Shown piece by piece: positions 25,350 through 32,913 of a DNA stretch of 64,000 nucleotides (position 1 is its first letter; each line of letters opens with the position of its first letter). Source of the DNA: Albidovulum aestuarii (lineage in GTDB: Bacteria > Pseudomonadota > Alphaproteobacteria > Rhodobacterales > Rhodobacteraceae); the NCBI RefSeq assembly GCF_029961185.1, contig NZ_JASBQQ010000006.1, forward strand, positions 1 through 64,000, written 5' to 3'. The notes under the pieces were generated by a model. That model did no database searches. It was not told where the DNA came from and saw nothing but the letters and a program-made list of their open reading frames with translations. Made by a program: the position numbers and the translations under genes.

Positions 25350-28300
25350 TGCCCCGCCTCCATCGCGATAGAGTTGCGGCGGGTGATCCAGAGCCCGGCA
25401 TCGCGGAGCGCCGCGAAACGGTCGCGCATCGCCTGCAGGGCGGCGGGGTTCTCGGTTTCCATGAAGGCCACGACCTCGTCGCGGCCCAAGGTCGCCTCGT
25501 GGTAGAGGTCGAAGAGATGCGCCGGAACCGCGCGGGCGAGATGGGCGAAGGCCGCCATATGATCGAGCGTTGCCGCAATCTCGGCCGCGCCGCGGAAGCC
25601 GTGGCGCATCATGCCATCGGCCCAGTTCGGGTTCGCCGCGCGGGCCCGGACGACACGGCCGATCTCTTCCGGCAGGGTCCGCGCACGGGGCGCATCTGGC
25701 CTTGTCGCGTCGAGATGGTAGAGCGCGGGCGCCGCGCCGCCGAGCCGTGCCACGGCGGCAGCGAACCCGCCCTCATGCGCGGCATAGTCGGAGGCCAAGA
25801 GCAGGTCGGTCTCGGCCAGGTCCTGGACATGGACGAAGCCGTTCGCGCCCTTCACCTTTTCTTCCAGCGCCGCGCGGGCGTGTTGCGCGGTGCCGGTCGC
25901 GTCAATGGCCCATTCGGAGCCCGCAAGCCAGGCCTCGCCGGCAGCCGCTTGTCCTTCGGGACCGTAATCCTCGATCGCCTCGCCCATGGCGAGGCCATAA
26001 AGCCCCGGCTTCGGTCCGAAGACGCGGGGTGTGGCGCGCAGATAGGGGTTGTCCTCGGGCGCTTCCTCGCGCTCCGCCAATGCGCCCGCAGCGGCTTCGA
26101 AAAGCTGGGCCAACCCTGGAAATACGTCTCTGAACAGGCCGGAAACGCGTAAAGTCACGTCGATCCGCGGGCGGCGGAGAAGGGCGAGGGGGATGACCTC
26201 GAAGCCCGAAACACGCTCGGATCCCTCGTCCCATTTCGGGGCGAGGCCCGCAAGATGCAGGGCCATCGCGAATTCCTCGCCCGCCGTGCGCATCGTCGCT
26301 GATCCCCAAAGGTCGATGACCAGCGATTTCGGCCAGTCGCCGTGGTTCTGCAGGTGGCGGCGCAAAAGCTCCTCCGCCAGTTTCACGCCCTGCGCATGGG
26401 CGGCGCGCGACGGTACGGCGCGGGGATCGGTGGTGAAGAGGTTGCGGCCCGTGGGCAGCACGTCGGAGCGGCCACGGAAGGGGGAGCCGGAGGGGCCGGC
26501 CTCGACACGGGCCCCGTTCAGCGCTGCGATCAGGCCCGCGCGTTCCTCGGCGCCGCATTGGCCGGTACCGAAGATGTGGAGGCCATCGCCATATTGGCTT
26601 TCCTTGATGTCGCAGACGAAGCGGTCGATGCGGGTGATCGCCTCGGCGGGCGAGGCATCCTCGGGGATGCCGAGATCGTCCTCGACGCCGCGTCCCTTCG
26701 CCTCATCCCGGATCGCGGCGATCAGCCGGTCGCGGCGGGCGGGGTCGAGCCCGTCGGCGGTGGAGTATTCGTCAAGCAGCCGTTCGAGCCGGGTCAGATC
26801 CTCCGGCACAGCGCTGTCCACCAGAGGCGGAGGCAGGTGGCCTATGGTGACAGCGCCGATCCGGCGCTTGGCTTGCGCGGCCTCGCCCGGGTCGTTGACG
26901 ATAAAGGGGTAGATGACCGGCAGGGCGCCGGTCAGCGCCTCGGGCCAGCAATCGGCGGATAGAGCGACCGATTTGCCCGGCAGCCATTCGAGCGTGCCAT
27001 GCGCGCCGATGTGAACGAGCGCATGGAGGCTCTGCGACCGGAGCCAGAGGTAGAAGGCGACATAGGCATGTCGCGGTGTGCGCGAAAGGTCGTGGTAATC
27101 GTCGGCCCGTGTCGTGACCTCTCCGCGTTCGGGTTGCAGGGCGACGACTGCCTTGCCCCTTCGGATCGCGTGAAAACGGAAATGGCCGTCCGTGACCGAA
27201 GGGTCGGTGGCAGGATCGCCCCAGGCGGCAAATAGGGCATCCTTCAGCGGGGCAGGTAGGGACAAAACAGTGTCTATATAAGCCGAAACGGACCATTCCA
27301 GCGTTTCCGCCGTAAGGGACTGACCAAGGTCCTTGCCCGCTTTCACGTCAAGGTTTCCGTCGGCAAGGGCCGAAAGGATGCCTTCTGCTGAGGCCAGCGC
27401 ATCGAGGCCCACAGCATGGGCCAACTGATGCACCTTGCCGGGATAGGTAGAGAGGATCAGCGCGACGTTGCGGTCAGGCGCGGGCGTCATCGAAAGACGG
27501 TGCCAGCCCGCCACGCGGTCGGCCACGGCGGTAATGCGGTTCGGGTCGGCGCGGTGGGCGAAGCGAGAGAATTGCAGGTCCGGGTCGCGGCGCCCGGGGC
27601 TCTTGAAGCTGGCGATGCCCGCGAAGATCCGGCCATCGACCTCGGGCAGGACGACATGCATGGCGAGATCGGCGGGCGAGAGCCCGCGTTCCGCCTCGGC
27701 CCAGTCCTTTTTCCGCGCCGTCGAGAGGGCGACCTGAAAGACCGGGCAGCCCGGCGCGTCGAGCGGCGAGGCGGAGCCATCCGCACCTTTCGCCGAAAAG
27801 GCCGTCGCATTGACGATGGCGGCGGGAGCCAGCCGGGTGAGTTCGGCGCGCAGCCACGCGGCGGCGGAAGGGTCCTTCAGCGAGGCGGCATAGGCGCCGA
27901 TGGCGGTAAAGCCGCGTTCCTCCAGCGCCGCGATCAGCGCGTCGACCGGGTCGGTATCGGCGGAGGTCAGGTAGGAGCGGTAGAAGGTGACAACAGCCAA
28001 GGGCCGGTCGGAAGTTTCGGGTGCCGGGGCAACGCCCTTGCCGGGCAGGTACCAGCCGAAAGCGGGCACCGTCTTGTCGCCGATCACCGGGCCGGCATAA
28101 AGGCCCGCCGCCAGCGCCATCTGCTGCAGGGCCGCCTGCGCTGCCACCGCACCGCCTGCGTCGCAAAGCGCTTGCAGCCGGCGCAGGGTCGATTTCGGCA
28201 GGGTGGACAACTCATCGAGCCGCGCGTCTTCCCGTCCGTCTGCGGGCAGCACCGCGAGTGCGATACCGTTGCGCCGGGCGAGGTCCTGCACCTGGGCCAG

Positions 28301-28588
28301 GCCATATGGCCAGTAGCTTTCGCCGCCGATCAGGCGGATGAGAATGCCCTTGGCGCCGGACAGGGTCTGTTCGGCATAGGTGTCGACCGACAGGGGATGT
28401 CGCAGGGCCACAAGGTTTGCCATCCGCACGGTCGGCAGACCGCCCGCCGCCCGATGCCAGCCCGCCGCGAAAGCGCCAAGGTCGCTGTCGGAAAAGGACA
28501 GCACCACCAGTTCGGCCGGGTCCTGACCCAGGTCGAACGGGGTGTCTGTTTCCTCCAGCCCATGGCTTTCGCGGAAGACGACATGCAT
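25346..28588 (-). CDS. cobN: Aerobic cobaltochelatase large subunit
   Basis: A 1080-residue CobN, the substrate-binding subunit of the ATP-dependent cobalt chelatase that inserts Co2+ into hydrogenobyrinic acid a,c-diamide. Recognisable segments: ILIRLIGGESYWPYG, AVVTFYRSYLTSADTDPVDAL, LVHIGAHGTLEWLPGKSVALS, ADGLDPARRDRLI and HGFRGAAEIAATLDHM near the C-terminus. It is shorter than many Pseudomonas/rhizobial CobN, mostly at the N-terminus, which is common in this order. The partner subunits CobS and CobT are not in this window. It overlaps cobG by 4 bp and lies 6 bp after cobW. Confidence 0.96.
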   Translation of the reverse strand: MHVVFRESHGLEETDTPFDLGQDPAELVVLSFSDSDLGAFAAGWHRAAGGLPTVRMANLVALRHPLSVDTYAEQTLSGAKGILIRLIGGESYWPYGLAQVQDLARRNGIALAVLPADGREDARLDELSTLPKSTLRRLQALCDAGGAVAAQAALQQMALAAGLYAGPVIGDKTVPAFGWYLPGKGVAPAPETSDRPLAVVTFYRSYLTSADTDPVDALIAALEERGFTAIGAYAASLKDPSAAAWLRAELTRLAPAAIVNATAFSAKGADGSASPLDAPGCPVFQVALSTARKKDWAEAERGLSPADLAMHVVLPEVDGRIFAGIASFKSPGRRDPDLQFSRFAHRADPNRITAVADRVAGWHRLSMTPAPDRNVALILSTYPGKVHQLAHAVGLDALASAEGILSALADGNLDVKAGKDLGQSLTAETLEWSVSAYIDTVLSLPAPLKDALFAAWGDPATDPSVTDGHFRFHAIRRGKAVVALQPERGEVTTRADDYHDLSRTPRHAYVAFYLWLRSQSLHALVHIGAHGTLEWLPGKSVALSADCWPEALTGALPVIYPFIVNDPGEAAQAKRRIGAVTIGHLPPPLVDSAVPEDLTRLERLLDEYSTADGLDPARRDRLIAAIRDEAKGRGVEDDLGIPEDASPAEAITRIDRFVCDIKESQYGDGLHIFGTGQCGAEERAGLIAALNGARVEAGPSGSPFRGRSDVLPTGRNLFTTDPRAVPSRAAHAQGVKLAEELLRRHLQNHGDWPKSLVIDLWGSATMRTAGEEFAMALHLAGLAPKWDEGSERVSGFEVIPLALLRRPRIDVTLRVSGLFRDVFPGLAQLFEAAAGALAEREEAPEDNPYLRATPRVFGPKPGLYGLAMGEAIEDYGPEGQAAAGEAWLAGSEWAIDATGTAQHARAALEEKVKGANGFVHVQDLAETDLLLASDYAAHEGGFAAAVARLGGAAPALYHLDATRPDAPRARTLPEEIGRVVRARAANPNWADGMMRHGFRGAAEIAATLDHMAAFAHLARAVPAHLFDLYHEATLGRDEVVAFMETENPAALQAMRDRFAALRDAGLWITRRNSIAMEAGQ

Positions 28589-28594
28589 GACAGA

Positions 28595-29644
28595 TCAGGC
28601 CCCTACGGTTTCCGGCAGCAGAACCGCGCGGATCGCCGCCGGATCGACATCGTCATGCTCGCCAATCACCACGAGTTTTGATGCACGAGGCGTATCTCCC
28701 CAGGGTTTGTCGTACTGGGCACGGATGCGCGTCCCCACGGCCTGCACCAGCATCCGCATCGGCTTGCCGGTGACGGCAACATAGCCCTTTACCCGCAGGA
28801 TGTTCTGTTCCCGCGCCAGCCGCACGATGGCGGCTTGCAACGCCTCGGGATTGGCCACCTCGGGCAGGTCGATGACCACCGTATCGAAATCGTCGTGTTC
28901 GTGGTCGTCATGCCCGTCGTGATGCGAGGGGCGGGCGTCGAGGTCGTCCTCGGCGGCCGCATTCAGCCCGAGGATCACGGCGGGGTCGATGCGGCCTTCC
29001 TCCATCGCAAGGATCGGCAGCTTGCGCGGCGCCTCGGCCTCGATCGCCGCACGGGCGGCGGCAAGGCCGGCCTCGCCCGCCAGATCGGCCTTCGACAGAA
29101 GCACGATATCGGCGCAGGAGATCTGGTCCTCGAAAACTTCCGACAGAGGCGTCTCGTGGTCGATGCTGTCATCGGCCTCGCGCTGGGCCTGAACCGCATC
29201 GACATCGGGCGCGAACCGGCCCGCCGCGACCGCCTCGGCATCGGCCAAAGCGATGACGCCGTCGACGGTGATGCGCGAGCGGATCGCAGGCCAGTCGAAG
29301 GCCTTCAGAAGCGGCTTCGGCAATGCGAGGCCCGAGGTTTCGATCAGGATATGATCGGGGCGCTCTGGCAGGGCCATCAGAGCCTCGATCGTCGGGATGA
29401 AATCGTCGGCGACGGTGCAGCAGATGCAGCCATTGGCCAGCTCGACGATATTCTCGGCCGGGCAGTTCTCATCGGCGCAAGATTTCAGGATATCGCCATC
29501 GACGCCCACGGTGCCGAATTCGTTGACCAGCACGGCCAGACGCTTGCCCTGCGGGTTCTGCATCAGGTGACGGATCAGCGTGGTCTTGCCCGCGCCGAGA
29601 AAGCCGGTGATGACGGTGACGGGGATCTTGTTGAGGTCGGACAT
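28595..29644 (-). CDS. cobW: CobW, COG0523-family GTP-dependent cobalt metallochaperone
   Basis: A 349-residue GTPase. The P-loop is TGFLGAGKTTLIRHL; the metal site CxCC appears in NGCICCTVADDF; the Walker B/guanine motifs and SKADLAGEAG follow. A His/Asp-rich stretch (HHDGHDDHEHDDF, about residues 240-252) probably binds metal. CobW is thought to deliver Co2+ to the CobNST chelatase, consistent with its place directly upstream of cobN. Starts right after the DUF1636 gene. Confidence 0.95.
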   Translation of the reverse strand: MSDLNKIPVTVITGFLGAGKTTLIRHLMQNPQGKRLAVLVNEFGTVGVDGDILKSCADENCPAENIVELANGCICCTVADDFIPTIEALMALPERPDHILIETSGLALPKPLLKAFDWPAIRSRITVDGVIALADAEAVAAGRFAPDVDAVQAQREADDSIDHETPLSEVFEDQISCADIVLLSKADLAGEAGLAAARAAIEAEAPRKLPILAMEEGRIDPAVILGLNAAAEDDLDARPSHHDGHDDHEHDDFDTVVIDLPEVANPEALQAAIVRLAREQNILRVKGYVAVTGKPMRMLVQAVGTRIRAQYDKPWGDTPRASKLVVIGEHDDVDPAAIRAVLLPETVGA

Positions 29645-30004
29645 TCAGGACTCCATCGGGGGAATGCGGGCAAGGCTTTGTTTGCGGAAGATCACCGGAC
29701 GGTCCCGCCATGGCACGATACCGTCGGTCGTTGCGGCATAGGCGGCGACACCGGAGAGGATATCGGCGACATGTTCGTCCGGATTGAGCCCGCGATAGAC
29801 ATAGGACCAGCGACCGGGGCCGGAAATCGCGATGTTGCAGCCGTGATCGCAGGCCGACAGGCATTCGACCGGCACGATGCGGACGCCATCCGGCGCGCCT
29901 TCGGCCTGAAGCGCCTCCAGAAGCCGGGCGCCGGGGCGTACCTCGTCATCCGGGATGGACTGACCCATCCGGCAGGTCGTGCAGACATGAAGTGTTACGG
30001 TCAC
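29645..30004 (-). CDS. DUF1636 protein (first copy)
   Basis: A 119-residue DUF1636 protein. Conserved cysteines occur as HVCTTCRMG near the N-terminus and VECLSACDHGCNIA in the middle, resembling a thioredoxin-fold 2Fe-2S ferredoxin. The start is the GTG at 30004, with GGAAGGA about 10 bases upstream; the open frame beyond it runs through the riboswitch and is not coding. It is the first gene after the cobalamin riboswitch and abuts cobW with no gap. Function unknown. Confidence 0.82.
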   Translation of the reverse strand: MTVTLHVCTTCRMGQSIPDDEVRPGARLLEALQAEGAPDGVRIVPVECLSACDHGCNIAISGPGRWSYVYRGLNPDEHVADILSGVAAYAATTDGIVPWRDRPVIFRKQSLARIPPMES

Positions 30005-30110
30005 GGGTCGCCGGTCCTTCCATTTCGCGGAAAGGGGCGGGCCTGCGGGGGGCGTCACATTGCCCCGAGCCGGTCGCGGAATCCCCCGTCCGCCGTCACA
30101 TTCCTTCGCT

Positions 30111-30300
30111 GGCAGGTCTCCCGGCTTGCGGATGTCGGAGCCTGACGGCCCCGGCGGCCCCACCCCCTTCCCGGCGTCCTGCCAGTGGGATCGGGGGGCC
30201 TCTCCGGTCACGGTCGCGGGGGCGGCTGCGCTTCGGCCCCGGACCATGTGTGGTCGCAAAGCCTGTCGCATTCCCTCTTCGCCTGCCTTAGGCAGGAACC
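30111..30300 (-). promoter_or_regulatory. Cobalamin (AdoCbl) riboswitch of the main cob operon
   Basis: On the minus strand the conserved elements appear in order: CCTGCCTAAGGCAGG, GGGAATGCGACAGG, CAGCCGCCCCCGCGACCGTGA, CCCACTGGCAGGACGCCGGGAAGG and GCAAGCCGGGAGACCTGCC at the 3' end. About 105 bases separate it from the GTG of the DUF1636 gene, room for an expression platform. A TTGACA at 30337-30332 is a plausible -35 element. It should repress DUF1636-cobW-cobN-cobG and the following cob genes when adenosylcobalamin is abundant. Confidence 0.94.
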
Positions 30301-30355
30301 AGCGCACCTCTCCTGAGGCATTGACGCGCATCTTGTCAAGCAAACACGGGCAGAC

Positions 30356-31540
30356 ATGGACGACAGCGAAGCCCCGACGCACAGGAACGACCCGGCAGGC
30401 GCCACCGGCGGCATCTTCGCGACCGCGCACCGGCCGATGTTTCTGCTGGCGGCCCTTTGGGCCGTTACCGTGATCGTCTGGCGCTACCGGGGCGAATCGG
30501 GTGGGCCGGTAGCAGATGCGCTGGGTTCGCCCGTTCTCTGGCACGCGCATGAGATGATTTTCGGCTTCGCGGGCGCGGCCTTTGCCGGTTACACGCTGAC
30601 CGCCGCGCCAAGCTGGAGTCGCCGCGCCCCCGCCTCAGGTTTGCCCGTCGCCGTGTTGACCGTGCTCTGGATCGTGACCCGGATCGCGATTGCCGGAGTG
30701 ACCGGGCTACCGCTGATGCCGATCGCCCTGATCGCCACCGCCTTCTTCGTCTGGCTTGCAGCACTTCTCGCGGGTGAGGCGATTTCGGGCCGGTCGGCCA
30801 AGGGCGCGCTTCAGGCTGTGTTCGCGGTGCTGCTCGGCGTGGCCGATCTGGCCATGATCCTCGGTCTGGCCGAACCCCGCGCCGCCATCCTGATCTTCGC
30901 GCTGGTCCTGTCGGTGATAGGGGGGCGTATGGTTCGAGCCCTTACCGAGAACCGGGTTCTGTCCGAAGGGGCGGCCCCGATCCCGCAGGCGGCGATCGCC
31001 GGGTATCTGGGCGCGACCGGCATTGTCGCCGCGCTGGTTGCGGACGCCACCGGCGCAGCGGCGATTGCCGGCGCCGCGCTGGTGATCGCGGCGGGGGCAG
31101 AGGCGCTGCGGTTGTTCCAGTGGCAGCGGGCAGCGGTGCGCCACGATGCGCTGGTCCTGATGCTGCATCTCGGCTTTGTCTGGCTGCCGGTTGGCCTCGC
31201 ACTGACCGGTCTGGCGCTGCTGGGCGTTGAGGTTCTTGCCGCGCCCGATGCCCTTCACGCGCTGACCGCAGGGGCGATGTCCTGCCTGATCCACGCCGTC
31301 GCTGCCCGCGCCGTCGCCCGGCGGACTCCGGAACGGTTGGTCGCGCGATGGCCCGGCATCATTGCCTTTGCCTTTGTCTGGCTCGCGGCCTGCCTGCGTC
31401 TGGCGGAAGGGAGCTTTCTTGCGCTCAGCCCGTCGGCGGCGATGCTTTGGGTGGTGGGATGGTCCACTTATCTGATCACGCTGATCCCGAGCCTGCGCGG
31501 TGCACCACAGCGCCCGGTCTTCAGCGGGCCGCGTGCATGA
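30356..31540 (+). CDS. nnrS: NnrS family membrane protein
   Basis: A 394-residue, about 12-segment integral membrane protein. The NnrS signature is HAHEMIFGFAGAAFAGYTLTA near residue 62, with further His residues at predicted metal/heme positions (LVLMLHLGFVW, SCLIHAVAAR). NnrS binds heme and copper and protects against nitric oxide in other proteobacteria. It is transcribed away from the cob operon riboswitch and lies 67 bp before cobO on the same strand, so it may share a transcript with B12 genes; no nitric oxide or denitrification gene is adjacent. Confidence 0.9.
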   Translation: MDDSEAPTHRNDPAGATGGIFATAHRPMFLLAALWAVTVIVWRYRGESGGPVADALGSPVLWHAHEMIFGFAGAAFAGYTLTAAPSWSRRAPASGLPVAVLTVLWIVTRIAIAGVTGLPLMPIALIATAFFVWLAALLAGEAISGRSAKGALQAVFAVLLGVADLAMILGLAEPRAAILIFALVLSVIGGRMVRALTENRVLSEGAAPIPQAAIAGYLGATGIVAALVADATGAAAIAGAALVIAAGAEALRLFQWQRAAVRHDALVLMLHLGFVWLPVGLALTGLALLGVEVLAAPDALHALTAGAMSCLIHAVAARAVARRTPERLVARWPGIIAFAFVWLAACLRLAEGSFLALSPSAAMLWVVGWSTYLITLIPSLRGAPQRPVFSGPRA

Positions 31541-31607
31541 TGCAGCTCTCGCCATTGTCCGCACAATCGCCTATTGAACCCCGACCCGAGACCAGAAGGG
31601 ACATGCC

Positions 31608-32225
31608 ATGACCACGCCAGTGAATGACGCCGAACGCCACGCCCAGAAGATGGCCAAGAAGAAGGCCGCGCGCGACAAGATCATGGCGACGAAGGAGGGC
31701 GAGAAGGGCCTTATCATCGTCCATACAGGGGCCGGCAAGGGCAAGTCCTCATCCGGTTTCGGAATGATTCTGCGCTGCATCGCGCATGAGATGCCCAGTG
31801 CGGTCGTGCAGTTCATCAAGGGCGCGTGGTCCACCGGCGAACGCACGCTGATCGAGGCCAACTTCGGCCATCTCTGTCAGTTCTACGCGATGGGCGAGGG
31901 CTTTACCTGGGAAACCCAGGACAAGACCCGCGACATCGCTGCCGCCCGCAAGGGTTGGGAGAAGGCCAAGGAACTGATCCGGGATGAGAGGAACCGGATG
32001 GTGCTGCTCGATGAGATCAACATCGCGCTCCGCTACGATTATCTGGATGTGGCCGAGGTGGTGGCCTTCCTGAAAGATGAAAAGCCGGCAATGACCCATG
32101 TCGTGCTGACGGGCCGCAACGCCAAGGAGGAACTGATCGAGATCGCTGACCTCGTGACCGAGATGACGCTGATCAAGCATCCGTTCCGTTCGGGGATCAA
32201 GGGCCAGAAAGGGGTCGAGTTCTGA
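31608..32225 (+). CDS. cobO: Cob(I)yrinic acid a,c-diamide adenosyltransferase (CobA/CobO type)
   Basis: A 205-residue ATP:corrinoid adenosyltransferase. The P-loop TGAGKGKSSSGFGM, AVVQFIKGAW, GEGFTWETQD and VLLDEINIALRYDYL with VVLTGRNA are canonical. It attaches the 5'-deoxyadenosyl group to cobalt after chelation. The Lys-rich N-terminus (about residues 8-30) is typical. It starts the compact group cobO-Lin0512-Lin0512-cobQ with overlapping or nearly abutting genes. Confidence 0.96.
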   Translation: MTTPVNDAERHAQKMAKKKAARDKIMATKEGEKGLIIVHTGAGKGKSSSGFGMILRCIAHEMPSAVVQFIKGAWSTGERTLIEANFGHLCQFYAMGEGFTWETQDKTRDIAAARKGWEKAKELIRDERNRMVLLDEINIALRYDYLDVAEVVAFLKDEKPAMTHVVLTGRNAKEELIEIADLVTEMTLIKHPFRSGIKGQKGVEF

Positions 32226-32569
32226 TGGCGCCCAAACGTCTTCTGACCGAGTTCGGCATGGGCACCAGCCTGCGCCGACAGGACTATACCGAGGCCGCAG
32301 TACGGGCCGTGAAAGACGCGCTCTGGCACAATTCGATCAATTTGGCCGAGCTGTTCGGGCGACCCAAGGGTGACATGCTGATTGATGTCGAGATCGGCGT
32401 TCAGGCCCCGGACAGGGTCGATTCCACCGCAATCCTTGCGGTTTTCCCCTATGGCCAGCCGAAGGTAACGGTGGTGAAGGGTGGGCTTGATGTCCCCCGT
32501 GCCGATGGCCGCAATCCAACGGTGATCGCCAATGCCGCCATTTCCGTTTCGCTGGAGATGGGCGCATGA
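32225..32569 (+). CDS. Lin0512 family protein, copy 1
   Basis: A 114-residue protein of the Lin0512 family, found beside cobalamin genes in many bacteria but without known function. The signature is the N-terminal TEFGMGTSLRRQDYTEAA, VKDALWHNSI, DVEIGVQAP and KVTVVKGGLDVPR. It is clearly paralogous to the next gene. It overlaps the cobO stop and the next start, so all are translationally coupled. The fold is probably alpha/beta; no catalytic residues can be named. Confidence 0.85.
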   Translation: MAPKRLLTEFGMGTSLRRQDYTEAAVRAVKDALWHNSINLAELFGRPKGDMLIDVEIGVQAPDRVDSTAILAVFPYGQPKVTVVKGGLDVPRADGRNPTVIANAAISVSLEMGA

Positions 32570-32910
32570 GCGATCAACGGTTCATCATTGAAATGGGCAT
32601 GGGCAACGATCAGTACGGGCAGGATTACCAGAAGGCCGCCCGACGCGCGATCGAGGATGCGATCCGCCATTCCTCGATCCCCTTGTTCGACGCGCTCGAC
32701 CTCGACCATGCAGCGATGCGGGTTCAGGTCACGGTCGGTGTGCAGAACCCCGATGCGATCGACTGTGCAGCTCTCACTGCTTGCCTGCCCCGCGGCAGAG
32801 TGACAGTTACAACCGCGCATGGCGGTCTCAATGTTACCAATCCCGACAGCGGCAATGTGATCGTAATCGCCACCGCCGCTGTCGAGGCCTTCCTGCCGCA
32901 TCAGGGCTAA
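32566..32910 (+). CDS. Lin0512 family protein, copy 2
   Basis: A second 114-residue Lin0512 protein aligned along its full length with copy 1: FIIEMGMGNDQYGQDYQKAARRAIEDAIRHSSIPLF, QVTVGVQNPDAID and VTTAHGGLNVTN. The equal lengths and shared GMG..QDY..AA and IGVQ-P/VGVQNP motifs point to an old tandem duplication. The stop is 3 bp before cobQ. The two may form a heteromer; that is inference. Confidence 0.85.
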   Translation: MSDQRFIIEMGMGNDQYGQDYQKAARRAIEDAIRHSSIPLFDALDLDHAAMRVQVTVGVQNPDAIDCAALTACLPRGRVTVTTAHGGLNVTNPDSGNVIVIATAAVEAFLPHQG

Positions 32911-32913
32911 GGC

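Noticed and set aside
30321-30340. TTGAC-N9-GTCAA upstream of nnrS as an FNR/NnrR box.
   Set aside because: FNR-type sites have a four-base spacer (TTGAT-N4-ATCAA). The minus-strand TTGACA is better explained as the -35 element of the cob operon promoter.
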